From NCBI GenBank assembly GCA_023393755.1, contig JAEXCA010000088.1, forward strand, positions 1 to 28,361: a stretch of DNA of 28,361 nucleotides, in the 5' to 3' direction. The position numbers were made by a program, and so were the translations under genes. The notes beneath the pieces are model-generated. The model made no database searches. It worked only from the letters and a program-made list of their open reading frames with translations, and was not told the origin of the DNA. The stretch is from Actinomycetes bacterium (GTDB lineage: Bacteria; Actinomycetota; Actinomycetes; Propionibacteriales; Propionibacteriaceae). Numbering within the stretch: the stretch's first letter is position 1; every line of letters begins with the position of its first letter. Below, in pieces: positions 15,235 to 22,404 of the stretch.

Positions 15235-15506
15235 CGGCTCCCCCCGTGGAGCGGGGGGCGATTGTCCTACAGGGAGCCATCCACCGGCACCTCGCCCGGC
15301 TCCCCCGTGGAGCGGGACGATTCCATGATCCGGCGATCGTCGGGCACCTGGGGTGCGGCTTCCCCCGCGGAGCGGGGACGATTCGCTCGGCCTCCCACGG
15401 CACCTGGGACTGTCCGCCGGCTTCCCGGTGGAGCGGGGACGATTCGCTCGGTTTCCCACGGCACCTGGGGCTGTCCGTCGGCTTCCCCCTGGAGCGGGGA
15501 CGATTC
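15235..15506 (-). CRISPR. Degenerate CRISPR-like array, type I-E repeat geometry, no cas genes in window
   Basis: Five related repeats lie at 15235-15264, 15297-15323, 15356-15384, 15418-15445 and 15479-15506 (30, 27, 29, 28 and 28 bp), separated by 32, 32, 33 and 33 bp. Read on the minus strand they start GAATCGTCCCC, carry GCTCCAC, then GGGGGAAGCCG, an imperfect CCCCG/CGGGG hairpin. That fits the 29-bp type I-E repeat and its CCG 3' end. Repeats differ by small indels and substitutions. The spacers at 15385-15417 and 15446-15478 are nearly the same (4 transitions in 33); the other two are unrelated. A still weaker sixth copy may lie near 15537-15566. It looks like a decaying orphan array, though a 61-bp tandem repeat of another kind is possible. 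Confidence 0.55.
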
Positions 15507-16140
15507 TGGCCTGACTTCCACACTGGGGCCTGGTTTTGGTGCCCCCGTGAGGTCGCGGACCTTGTCAGGGATGCCGGTGGTGTCGTCGCCGATGCCGGGG
15601 GCCGAGCCGGCTGAGGCTGATACCGGTACGTTGCTGGAGCGAGCGTCACCCCGGCGCACATCCACGCCGCATACCCCAGGTCCCCGCAGCCACGACCGTC
15701 CCGGCTGCGCATCCACACCGGTTCTCAGCCCGTGCCGGGGCCCGGTATGCGGCGCGGATGCGCACCCGCCGGCGGGCCAGCCCTCCCAGCCGGTCATAAC
15801 CGGCGGCATTGCGCGAGCAGACCAGGAATGACAGTCAACCAGCACGTCACCAGCCCCACGCTCGCGGTACCAGAGGCAAACCCACTCACCCAAACCAGCG
15901 CTGACCGCCTCGCTCCTCCACCATCTGAACCACGGTCGCACCCGAGCCAGCCACCTTCCGCGCGAACCGACCCCCACCCGACCACCGCCTAGCACCCCGA
16001 ACCCCGCCATCAAACCCCGCCGACCAGCACCACCATCACACCGGACATCGAACCAGCCATCCGCTACGGACGTCAGGTCTGGGACCAGGAACCGCCCCGG
16101 CGCCAGGGTCCATCCCTGGCCCTGGATTCCCGGTCCCACT
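15507..16140. other. Gene-free interval between the CRISPR-like repeats and the first rpfB
   Basis: No reading frame here looks like a protein. Frames on both strands are Pro/Arg/Gly-rich, lack a recognisable domain and have no ribosome binding site. The part from about 15870 to 16060 is strongly C- and A-rich on the plus strand with few G residues, unlike neighbouring coding DNA. If the repeats are CRISPR read on the minus strand, 15507 onward would be the leader side, but no A/T-rich leader is apparent. A fold-back lies at 15653-15766. The interval may be decayed foreign DNA. Confidence 0.5.
15653..15766. repeat. Imperfect 23-bp inverted repeat (fold-back)
   Basis: The arms 15653-15675 and 15744-15766 match at 20 of 23 positions when one is reverse-complemented; both contain GCCGCATACC or its complement. 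The 68 bp between them are GC-rich and can form smaller hairpins. It could be a REP-like element, a structured RNA or a remnant of a mobile element. Confidence 0.5.
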
Positions 16141-16149
16141 GCTCAGTTT

Positions 16150-16189
16150 CTGAGAAAAACTTGCCAAATCTCTCAGGATGAGCGAAGGT
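16150..16189 (+). promoter_or_regulatory. Dyad-centred promoter of the first rpfB gene
   Basis: CTGAGA (16150-16155) and TCTCAG (16171-16176) form an inverted repeat with 15 bp between them. TTGCCA (16161-16166), a plausible -35, sits at the centre, and GAAGGT (16184-16189) lies 17 bp further as a weak -10. The same arrangement stands before the second rpfB gene, so it is probably a regulator site conserved by duplication. Confidence 0.5.
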
Positions 16190-16224
16190 TCTCGACATTC
16201 CGTTGTCGACGCGAGGGTAACTGC

Positions 16225-17313
16225 GTGCCATCCAAGTCCATCGTCCTGACCGTGGGTGTCCTGACGGCCACCCTGCTGGCCGGCGGTACCGCCGCGGCCA
16301 CCGCGTTCCACAAGGACGTCACCCTGCTGGTGGACGGTCAGTCCCGACCCGCCGGCGGGTTCGCCCTGACGGTCGCCGACGTGCTGGCCCACAACGACAT
16401 CACCCTCGGCGACCGCGACCTGGTCTACCCGGCCCTCACCGCCCCCGCGACCGACGGCCAGACCATCACCGTCTCGTACTCCAGGCCCGTGACGCTGAAC
16501 GTGGACGGCGAGACCGTCAGCTTCCACACCACCGCGCTGGTGCTGGACGAGGCGCTGCGGGAGTACGAACTGCACGAACTCGATGCCGCCAAGCTCTCGG
16601 TCTCCCGCTCGGCGACGCTCCCCCGCACCGGCCTGGCGGTGGACATCACCACCCCCAAGGACGTCACCCTCGAGATCGGCGGCGAGTCCAGCCAGGTCAC
16701 CACCACCGCCGAGACCGTGGCTGACCTGCTCGCCGAGCAGGGTGCCACCGCCGACTCCGACGACAGGTTGGAGCCCGCCGCCGCCACCCCGATCACCGAG
16801 GGCCTGGAGGTCGTGCTCGACAAGGTCGAGATCACCACCCGGACCAAGACCGTCAAGCTTCCGTTCGAGACCACCACGAAGCCCGACTCAAGCCTGCTCA
16901 AGGGACGGACGAAGATCCTCACCGCCGGCCGGCCCGGCGAAGCGGAGCGCACCTACGAGATCACCCGGGTCAACGGCGAGCAGACCGACAAGAAGGTGGT
17001 CGGCGAGACCATCCTGAAGGAGCCGGTCGATGCCGTGGCCGCCGTCGGCACCAAGGTCGAGAAGGTCGACCTGAAGGGTGTCTGGAAGAAGCTGGCCAAG
17101 TGCGAGTCGGGCGGCAACCCGCGTGCGGTGAACCCCACCGGCAAGTACTTCGGCCTCTACCAGTTCTCCCTCTCCACCTGGAAGGCGGTCGGCGGCAAGG
17201 GCAAGCCCAGCGACGCCTCGGCCGCCGAGCAGACCAAGCGGGCGAAGATCCTGCAGGCCCGCGCCGGCTGGGGCCAGTGGCCCGCCTGCTCGCGCAAGCT
17301 CGGCCTGCGGTAG
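16225..17313 (+). CDS. rpfB: Resuscitation-promoting factor RpfB-type, paralogue 1
   Basis: This 362-residue secreted muralytic enzyme has a signal or anchor helix (about 5-28), three DUF348 repeats (about 30-200; units begin KDVTLLVDG, RPVTLNVDG, KDVTLEIGG) and a G5 domain (about 205-280, ending TILKEPVDAV). The C-terminal lysozyme-like domain contains LAKCESGGNPRAVNPTGKYFGLYQFSLSTW; the Glu in CESGG is the expected catalytic acid. Rpf proteins cleave peptidoglycan and help dormant cells resume growth. The catalytic domain reads as the GLYQFSLSTWKAVGG variant, distinct from that of the adjacent paralogue. Start GTG 16225 follows GCGAGGG (16211-16217). No LPXTG is present. Confidence 0.92.
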   Translation: MPSKSIVLTVGVLTATLLAGGTAAATAFHKDVTLLVDGQSRPAGGFALTVADVLAHNDITLGDRDLVYPALTAPATDGQTITVSYSRPVTLNVDGETVSFHTTALVLDEALREYELHELDAAKLSVSRSATLPRTGLAVDITTPKDVTLEIGGESSQVTTTAETVADLLAEQGATADSDDRLEPAAATPITEGLEVVLDKVEITTRTKTVKLPFETTTKPDSSLLKGRTKILTAGRPGEAERTYEITRVNGEQTDKKVVGETILKEPVDAVAAVGTKVEKVDLKGVWKKLAKCESGGNPRAVNPTGKYFGLYQFSLSTWKAVGGKGKPSDASAAEQTKRAKILQARAGWGQWPACSRKLGLR

Positions 17314-17365
17314 GCGCAGCCGTCCCGCAGCCCCGACCTTCGACAAGCCCAGGGAGCGTCCCCGA

Positions 17366-17383
17366 TCCCCGAAGCTCGGGGGA
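17366..17383 (+). terminator. Short hairpin after the first rpfB
   Basis: CCCCGA (17367-17372) pairs with TCGGGG (17376-17381) around a 3-nt loop, about 55 bp after the stop. It is a candidate terminator without a T-run. Confidence 0.4.
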
Positions 17384-17503
17384 CCAGGGCAACGGGCTCG
17401 GCCCGGCACGAACACGTCACCACCGTGAGGGACCGCACCCGTCATCGTTGCTCGGCTGGCAGCCACCGGATCGGGCGCCGGACGGGCAGCGTCCCCACGA
17501 TTT

Positions 17504-17543
17504 CTGAGAAAAACTTGCCAAACCTCTCAGAATGAGGGAGTAT
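17504..17543 (+). promoter_or_regulatory. Dyad-centred promoter of the second rpfB gene
   Basis: CTGAGA (17504-17509) and TCTCAG (17525-17530) again bracket 15 bp, with TTGCCA (17515-17520) at the centre and GAGTAT (17538-17543) 17 bp downstream. The arms extend to TTCTGAGA/TCTCAGAA. A further TCTCAG lies at 17545-17550. Nearly every base of the 30-bp core is shared with the first copy. Confidence 0.5.
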
Positions 17544-17578
17544 TTCTCAGGAATCTGTTGTCGGCGTGAGGAATCTGA

Positions 17579-18679
17579 GTGCCATCGAAGTCCACCGTCC
17601 TTGCGGCGAGCGCCCTCGGCGTCGCGCTGCTGGCGGGCGGCACCACCGCCGCCACCGCCTTCCACAAGGACGTCACGCTGGAGGTCGACGGCCAGGTACT
17701 CCCCGCCGGCGGGTTCGCACTCACCGTCGCCGACGTGCTGGCCAACAACGACATCACCCTCGGCGAACGCGACCTGGTCTACCCGGCACTCACCGACACC
17801 GTGGCGGACGGCCAGACCATCACCGTCGCCTACTCCAAGCAGGTCACGCTGAACGTCGACGGCGAGCCGGTCAGCTTCTACACCACGGCGACAGTGCTCA
17901 GCGAGGCGCTGCAGGACTTCCAGCTTCACGAGTTGCACGCCTCGAAGCTCTCCGTGTCGCGTTCCGCAGCGCTGCCGCGAGCCGGACTGTCGGTAGACAT
18001 CACCACCCCCAAGGAGATCACCCTCAAGGTCGGCGGCGAGAGCAGCACGGTCACCACCACCGCCGACACGGTGGCCGAGCTGCTCACCGAGCAGGGTGTC
18101 CTGCTGGACGCCGACGACCGTCTCGAGCCGGTCGCGGGGACGGAGGTCACCGAGAACCTCGAGATCGTCGTCGACCGGGTCGAGGTGACCACCAGGACCA
18201 AGACCGAGAAGATCAAGTTCTCCACCGTCAGCAAGAAGGACTCGTCGCTGTGGAAGGGCGAGTCCCAGCTGATCAGCGCAGGCAAGAACGGCAAGGCCGA
18301 ACGCACCTACGAGATCACCACGGTCAACGGGGAGCAGACCGACAAGAAGCTGATCACCGAAACCATCCTGAAGGAGCCGGTGGACGCGGTCACCGCGGTC
18401 GGAACCAAGACCACCTCCAACGGGGTCGGCATCAACCTCGCCCGCGCCGCGATGTGGGACCGGATCGCCAAGTGCGAGTCGGGGAACCGCTGGAACATCA
18501 ACACCGGCAACGGCTACTACGGCGGCCTGCAGTTCAACAAGGCCTCCTGGAACGCCAACGGCGGCCGGGACTTCGCCGCCCTGCCCCACCAGGCCAGCCG
18601 CGCCGAGCAGATCACCGTCGCCAACCGCTACTACGCCAAGGCCGGCCTGAAACCCTGGGGCTGCCGGCACGCGGCCTAG
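17579..18679 (+). CDS. rpfB: Resuscitation-promoting factor RpfB-type, paralogue 2
   Basis: This 366-residue secreted protein has the same plan as its neighbour: signal or anchor helix, three DUF348 repeats, G5 domain (to about 280) and a C-terminal lysozyme-like domain. The first 280 residues are about two-thirds identical by eye to paralogue 1. The catalytic domain is the classical Rpf type: MWDRIAKCESGNRWNINTG, then NGYYGGLQFNKASWNANGG, with the expected Glu in CESG. Its end, YYAKAGLKPWGCRHAA, differs from the usual GWGAWPVC. It starts at GTG 17579 after GTGAGGAA (17567-17574). A very strong terminator follows. It probably cleaves peptidoglycan outside the cell during regrowth. Confidence 0.93.
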   Translation: MPSKSTVLAASALGVALLAGGTTAATAFHKDVTLEVDGQVLPAGGFALTVADVLANNDITLGERDLVYPALTDTVADGQTITVAYSKQVTLNVDGEPVSFYTTATVLSEALQDFQLHELHASKLSVSRSAALPRAGLSVDITTPKEITLKVGGESSTVTTTADTVAELLTEQGVLLDADDRLEPVAGTEVTENLEIVVDRVEVTTRTKTEKIKFSTVSKKDSSLWKGESQLISAGKNGKAERTYEITTVNGEQTDKKLITETILKEPVDAVTAVGTKTTSNGVGINLARAAMWDRIAKCESGNRWNINTGNGYYGGLQFNKASWNANGGRDFAALPHQASRAEQITVANRYYAKAGLKPWGCRHAA

Positions 18680-18743
18680 AGACTCGGAGGAGCCTGGGAC
18701 CTTATCCCCCATCCTGTACCCGGCCCCGGCATCCTTCGTACCC

Positions 18744-18783
18744 GCCGGTGGCGCCGTCCATCCCCCACGACGGCGCCACCGGC
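18744..18783 (+). terminator. Strong terminator after the second rpfB
   Basis: GCCGGTGGCGCCGTC (18744-18758) and GACGGCGCCACCGGC (18769-18783) form a perfect 15-bp stem with a 10-nt loop, followed by TTCTTCCT. Confidence 0.85.
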
Positions 18784-18830
18784 TTCTTCCTGCCCGGGAG
18801 GGCTGACCCGCAGCCGGTATCCTCCAGCCC

Positions 18831-20174
18831 ATGGACGCCCGCCTGCTGCAGCCCGCCACCTGGCTGCCACACCTGGAGAAGCTCCGCACCGACCTGTCCG
18901 AGCGGGCCGTGTCGCACAGGTTCTCCGGTACCTTCGGCCGGCAGTCCTACGGTGGCGGCGAGTACTACCGGACGGCCGACGGCGAGGAGTTCCAGGAACG
19001 CGGGGACGGCCGGCACACCGCGATGGACGTGCTGCGCGCGCTTTCCGACCTGGCACCCGCGGACGAGGTGGGAGTGACCATCGCGGTCGACCGCAACGGC
19101 CCGCCGCGGGTCGTGCTCTACGACCCGCCCGACGGGGTGAGCACCGGCGGCCTCGGCGCTCCGATCGGTTCGGTGGTGCTGCGGCCGGGAGCCGTCCCCG
19201 CGCCCTACCGGCGGCTCCCCGAGCCCCACCGGTCCACCTGGGACGCCGGGATGGATCCGGCCTGGCTGGCCGGTGTCGTCCGGCAGGCCCTGCCGGACGC
19301 GTCCGGGCTATCGGACGAGCAACTGCGGGAGTGGGAGCAGCGCAGCCGCTGCGTCCTGCCGCCCGACGTCCGTGCCCTCTACCGGACGGCGTCCGGCGGG
19401 GACCTCGTCCTCGGCGGAAGCTCCGCTGAGAGCGACGACGACGAGGACGCCGCCTACGTCATGCGCATCCTTCCGCTCGGCGAGCAGGACCCGCACTGGA
19501 CGCCGCAGGCCCGGTTCCTCGGCTGGGAGTTCGGTGCCACCGAGGTCGTCGCCCCGGATCCGGCCGGCCGGGTCCAGCCGCTGGCCTTCTCGCCGGCCTG
19601 GGTGCCGATCGGCGACGACTGGGGTGGCAACCTCTACGTCTGCGACCTCGCACCCGGCCCCCGCGGGACGATCGGCCAGCTGCTCTTCGTCGACCACGAG
19701 ACGCTCTCCGGCGCGACCTGGGTGGCGTCCTCGCTGACCGCCTTCGTGAAGCACCGGACGCCGGACGTCCCCGGTCCCGCCGGGGCGCCGGAGTCGCTCA
19801 AGGTGCGGATCGGCACCCACACCCGGCAGACCCTGGCGGACGTCACTCCCGACACCGAGGTGCTGATCGTCAACCGGGTGGACCAGCCGGTGGATCTCAC
19901 GCCGCTCGCCGGGCACCCCCGGTTGCGCACGCTGGAGATCGCCCCGGGTCCGGTCACCGGCGTCCAGACCCTGCACCGGTTGCCCGCGCTGGAGTACCTG
20001 GCCACCAACCTGGCCACCTGGCGATTCCTGATCGACCGGAACCTGGTGCCGGAGCGGCTCCTGGCGGCCGGCTTCCGGGACGCCGACGCCGACTGGCCCG
20101 AAACCGTCGGGGTGGCCAACCACCTGCTGGCCCGCTGGGGCCGTCCGCCGATCGCCGAACACGTCGTGCTGTAG
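18831..20174 (+). CDS. SUKH/SMI1-KNR4-like protein
   Basis: This 447-residue soluble protein contains a central SMI1/KNR4 (SUKH) domain, about residues 140-315. It shows the LSDEQLREWEQRSRCVLPPDVRALYRTASGGDL helix pair and, later, WVPIGDDWGGNLYVCDLAPGPRGTIGQLLFVDHET, the typical end of the fold. An N-terminal domain of about 130 residues precedes it. The C-terminal part has leucine-rich-repeat-like strands (LTPLAGHPRLRTLEIA, LHRLPALEYLATNLA). SUKH proteins often give immunity against polymorphic or contact-dependent toxins, but many are stand-alone. TATCCT (18818-18823) stands 7 nt before ATG 18831 with no Shine-Dalgarno, so it is probably leaderless. I see no toxin gene nearby. Confidence 0.75.
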   Translation: MDARLLQPATWLPHLEKLRTDLSERAVSHRFSGTFGRQSYGGGEYYRTADGEEFQERGDGRHTAMDVLRALSDLAPADEVGVTIAVDRNGPPRVVLYDPPDGVSTGGLGAPIGSVVLRPGAVPAPYRRLPEPHRSTWDAGMDPAWLAGVVRQALPDASGLSDEQLREWEQRSRCVLPPDVRALYRTASGGDLVLGGSSAESDDDEDAAYVMRILPLGEQDPHWTPQARFLGWEFGATEVVAPDPAGRVQPLAFSPAWVPIGDDWGGNLYVCDLAPGPRGTIGQLLFVDHETLSGATWVASSLTAFVKHRTPDVPGPAGAPESLKVRIGTHTRQTLADVTPDTEVLIVNRVDQPVDLTPLAGHPRLRTLEIAPGPVTGVQTLHRLPALEYLATNLATWRFLIDRNLVPERLLAAGFRDADADWPETVGVANHLLARWGRPPIAEHVVL

Positions 20175-20236
20175 CGAGATCGACCGGCGCAGCGGCCACC
20201 ACCCCGGTGGGGCACCACCAACCAGCGGTTGCCCTA

Positions 20237-20380
20237 AGGAACCGCTGATCAACGCACAGAGCGATCCCTGAGGTCGCGCGCAGCGCGAGTCTCGAAGGGT
20301 CTCAGGGGCTTCGAGACTCGGCCCTACGGGCCGACCTCAGCCACCGATGCCGCCACCACGCACATTGATCAGCGTTTCCC
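20237..20380. mobile_element. MITE-like palindromic element with terminal inverted repeats, flanked by TA
   Basis: Left end AGGAACCGCTGATCAA (20237-20252) and right end, reverse-complemented, GGGAAACGCTGATCAA (20365-20380) match at 14 of 16 bases. TA stands on both sides (20235-20236 and 20381-20382), as after TA target-site duplication. Nested inside are CTGAGGTCG/CGACCTCAG (20268-20276 with 20332-20340) and GAGTCTCGAAG/CTTCGAGACTC (20287-20297 with 20309-20319), both perfect. No reading frame is present. The core resembles the palindromic intergenic repeats common in high-GC actinobacteria. The right end overlaps the stop codon of the next minus-strand gene. Confidence 0.65.
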
Positions 20381-21648
20381 TAACTCTGGATGGTGCCCTC
20401 CCGGAAGTCGTCGTTGCCGGTGACCTCGACGATGTCCTGGTGCTCCTGCAGGCCCACCCAGGTGTTGCTGTACTCGTGGTGGTAGTAGCGGTCGGCCCCG
20501 GCCTCGACCTGGTGGGCGTAGCCCTGGGCGTCCAGCACTGTGGTCTCCTCGCGGAGCGCGTTCAGGAAGCCCTGCTGGGGGTTGCCACCGACCCCCGGCT
20601 CGGCGGCGCCGGTACGCAGCCCGTCCATGAAGCCGGCGTGGCCGAGGTCGCTGCTCCCCTGCTGTTCCCGCCAGGCCTGCGCGGCCAGGTCGTGGGTCTC
20701 GCGCTGCTCGCGCATCCGCTCGGAGAACACCCTCCCCTGCTGCTGCAGATCGCCCATCCGCTGTCGATGACCGGCGGCGGCGATCTGCCCGTTGGCGTCG
20801 ATCATGCCCATCGTGGCGCGGTGGGTGCTCGCGATCGTGGCCTGCTCCTGCAGGTTGCGCTGCGACTGGGCCCCGGAGGCCTGACCGGTGGCCAGCAACT
20901 GCCACAGCGCGGGCACGAACGGCTCGGGGTCGGCCGTGCTGATCACGCCGTACACCTGGACGATCCACACCTGCCCGGCGCCACGGGTGATTCCGAGGAA
21001 GACCGCCCGGACCGGCCGGCCGTCCTCGTCGGCGAACTCGGCGGCCAGTCGCGCGGCGTACAGCCACGGGGCGGTGGCGCCCTGCTGCTGCAGTACCCGA
21101 GCGGCGAGGTCCCGCAGCTGGGCGTCCTCGCGCAGGTCCAGCTGGCGGTAGCCCGGTCGCCCTCCGTAGCGGAACTGCGCCCACTCGGCCAGCAGCTCGG
21201 CGGCGTGCCCGGGCGGCCTCAGCTGCATTCCCGGCGGGGCGAAGGGCGCGATGGCGGGGTCGACGTAGAGCGGGATCGCCGAATCGCCGCTGAACAGGGT
21301 GGTGCCGCCGTCCGGGCTGGTCGCGCGGGCCATCGGGTAGGCCATCGCCGGCGTCGGCTCCAGCCAGACCCGGGACTGCCAGCCCACCGGGAGAGCGACG
21401 ACGTAGCTCCCGGAGTCGTCGGTCACCTGCTGCCAGGCCGCCGGATCGGCCAACGAATCGGCGAGGGACGCCGGTGGCGCCGGCGCCGCCTGCCGGGCGT
21501 CCGGACGTTCCGGCGCAGCCCCGGTGAAGTGCTGGGCGAGCAGGCTCCCCGCCCACTGCGCCGGGCTCACCCCGGCGGCCTGCGCGGCCGATCGGACGGC
21601 CGCTGCCAGCTGCCCACCGATCGAGAGCACCAAACGATCATCCCCCAT
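20380..21648 (-). CDS. Hypothetical protein, possible ribbon-helix-helix start
   Basis: I do not recognise this 422-residue protein as a whole. The first 40 residues (LVLSIGGQLAAAVRSAAQAAGVSPAQWAGSLLAQHF) could be a small helical or ribbon-helix-helix type unit. A Pro/Ala linker leads to a mixed alpha/beta region (SGSYVVALPVGWQSRVWLEPTP and later AVFLGITRGAGQVWIVQVYGV). A glutamine/arginine-rich helical stretch (LQEQATIASTHRATMG... MREQRETHDLAAQAW) follows. The end, WVGLQEHQDIVEVTGNDDF, is a strand-rich tail. It has no signal peptide. ATG 21648 is preferred to the longer frame from 21756 because upstream residues are low complexity. Its stop sits in the right end of the MITE-like element. Confidence 0.7.
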   Translation of the reverse strand: MGDDRLVLSIGGQLAAAVRSAAQAAGVSPAQWAGSLLAQHFTGAAPERPDARQAAPAPPASLADSLADPAAWQQVTDDSGSYVVALPVGWQSRVWLEPTPAMAYPMARATSPDGGTTLFSGDSAIPLYVDPAIAPFAPPGMQLRPPGHAAELLAEWAQFRYGGRPGYRQLDLREDAQLRDLAARVLQQQGATAPWLYAARLAAEFADEDGRPVRAVFLGITRGAGQVWIVQVYGVISTADPEPFVPALWQLLATGQASGAQSQRNLQEQATIASTHRATMGMIDANGQIAAAGHRQRMGDLQQQGRVFSERMREQRETHDLAAQAWREQQGSSDLGHAGFMDGLRTGAAEPGVGGNPQQGFLNALREETTVLDAQGYAHQVEAGADRYYHHEYSNTWVGLQEHQDIVEVTGNDDFREGTIQS

Positions 21649-21712
21649 GGGTCGATCATCCCGGACGCCACCACCGCTGCACAGAGCGGGACGGGCGGCA
21701 GCTTTGCCACCC

Positions 21713-21729
21713 GACGGCGAAGCGCCGTC
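21713..21729 (-). terminator. Terminator hairpin after rplQ
   Basis: GACGGCG (21713-21719), loop AAG, CGCCGTC (21723-21729) form a perfect 7-bp stem 34 bp past the rplQ stop on the minus strand. It is the likely end of the ribosomal-protein operon. Confidence 0.55.
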
Positions 21730-21762
21730 CGCCCGAAGGCGAACGGCGCTCGGCATGAATGA

Positions 21763-22377
21763 TCAGGCCTTGGCGTCCTCGGCCGGCTCGACGGCCGCTT
21801 CCTCGGCAGCCTCGTCCACCGGCTCGGCGGCCTCGGTGGCCTCCTCGGCGACGGCCTCCACCGCCTCCTCGACCTCGGCCGGGGTCTCCTCAACCTCGGC
21901 GGCGGTCTCCTCGACCGGGGCTTCCTCGGCCTTGGCGGCGGCCTTCTTCGCCGGGGCCTTCTTGGCCGGCTCGGCCTTCTTGGCGGCACCCTTGGCCTTG
22001 GCCTTGCGGGAGTCCTCCACCGACTCGGTGACGATCTCGATCACGGCCATCGGGGCGTTGTCGCCCTTCCGCGGGCCGATCTTGGTGATCCGGGTGTAGC
22101 CACCCTCGCGATCGGCCAGCTTCGGCGCGATCTCGGTGAACAGGATGTGCACCACACCCTTGTCGGTCACCGTGGCCAGCACCTGGCGGCGGTTGTGCAG
22201 GTCACCCCGCTTGGCCTTGCTGATCAGCCGCTCGGCCAGCGGCTGGACCCGCTTGGCCTTGGCCTCGGTGGTGGTGATCTTCCCGTGCTCGAACAGCTGG
22301 GTGGCCAGGTTGGCCAGGATGATCCGCTGGTGGGCCGGGCTACCGCCGAAACGGGGGCCCTTGGTGGGCTTTGGCAT
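21763..22377 (-). CDS. rplQ: 50S ribosomal protein L17 with long acidic C-terminal tail
   Basis: Residues 1-122 are a normal L17 (MPKPTKGPRFGGSPAHQRIILANLATQLFEHGKITTTEAKAKRVQPLAE...), which binds 23S rRNA near the exit tunnel. The remaining 80 residues are a low-complexity tail, first Lys/Ala-rich (AKKAEPAKKAPAKKAAAK), then Glu/Ala/Val repeats (EEAPVEETAAEVEETPAEVEEAVEAVAEEATEAAEP). This makes it 204 residues against about 120 in most bacteria. Such extensions occur in several actinobacterial L17 proteins. It follows rpoA by 27 bp and is the last gene of the block. Confidence 0.97.
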   Translation of the reverse strand: MPKPTKGPRFGGSPAHQRIILANLATQLFEHGKITTTEAKAKRVQPLAERLISKAKRGDLHNRRQVLATVTDKGVVHILFTEIAPKLADREGGYTRITKIGPRKGDNAPMAVIEIVTESVEDSRKAKAKGAAKKAEPAKKAPAKKAAAKAEEAPVEETAAEVEETPAEVEEAVEAVAEEATEAAEPVDEAAEEAAVEPAEDAKA

Positions 22378-22404
22378 GGTTCAGTTCTCCTGTTGGGCGA
22401 TGGA

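Noticed and set aside
15235..15506. A functional CRISPR array
   Set aside because: Repeats differ from each other in length and sequence, two spacers are near copies, and no cas gene is present, so only a degenerate array is claimed.
15267..16139. Minus-strand frame of 290 codons across the CRISPR-like repeats
   Set aside because: Composition is that of non-coding high-GC DNA, it runs through the repeats, and no motif or ribosome site supports it.
16150..16224. A c-di-AMP (ydaO) riboswitch upstream of the rpf genes, as in some actinobacteria
   Set aside because: The leader is only about 30-40 nt after the likely start and lacks the conserved ydaO core; a protein-binding dyad fits better.
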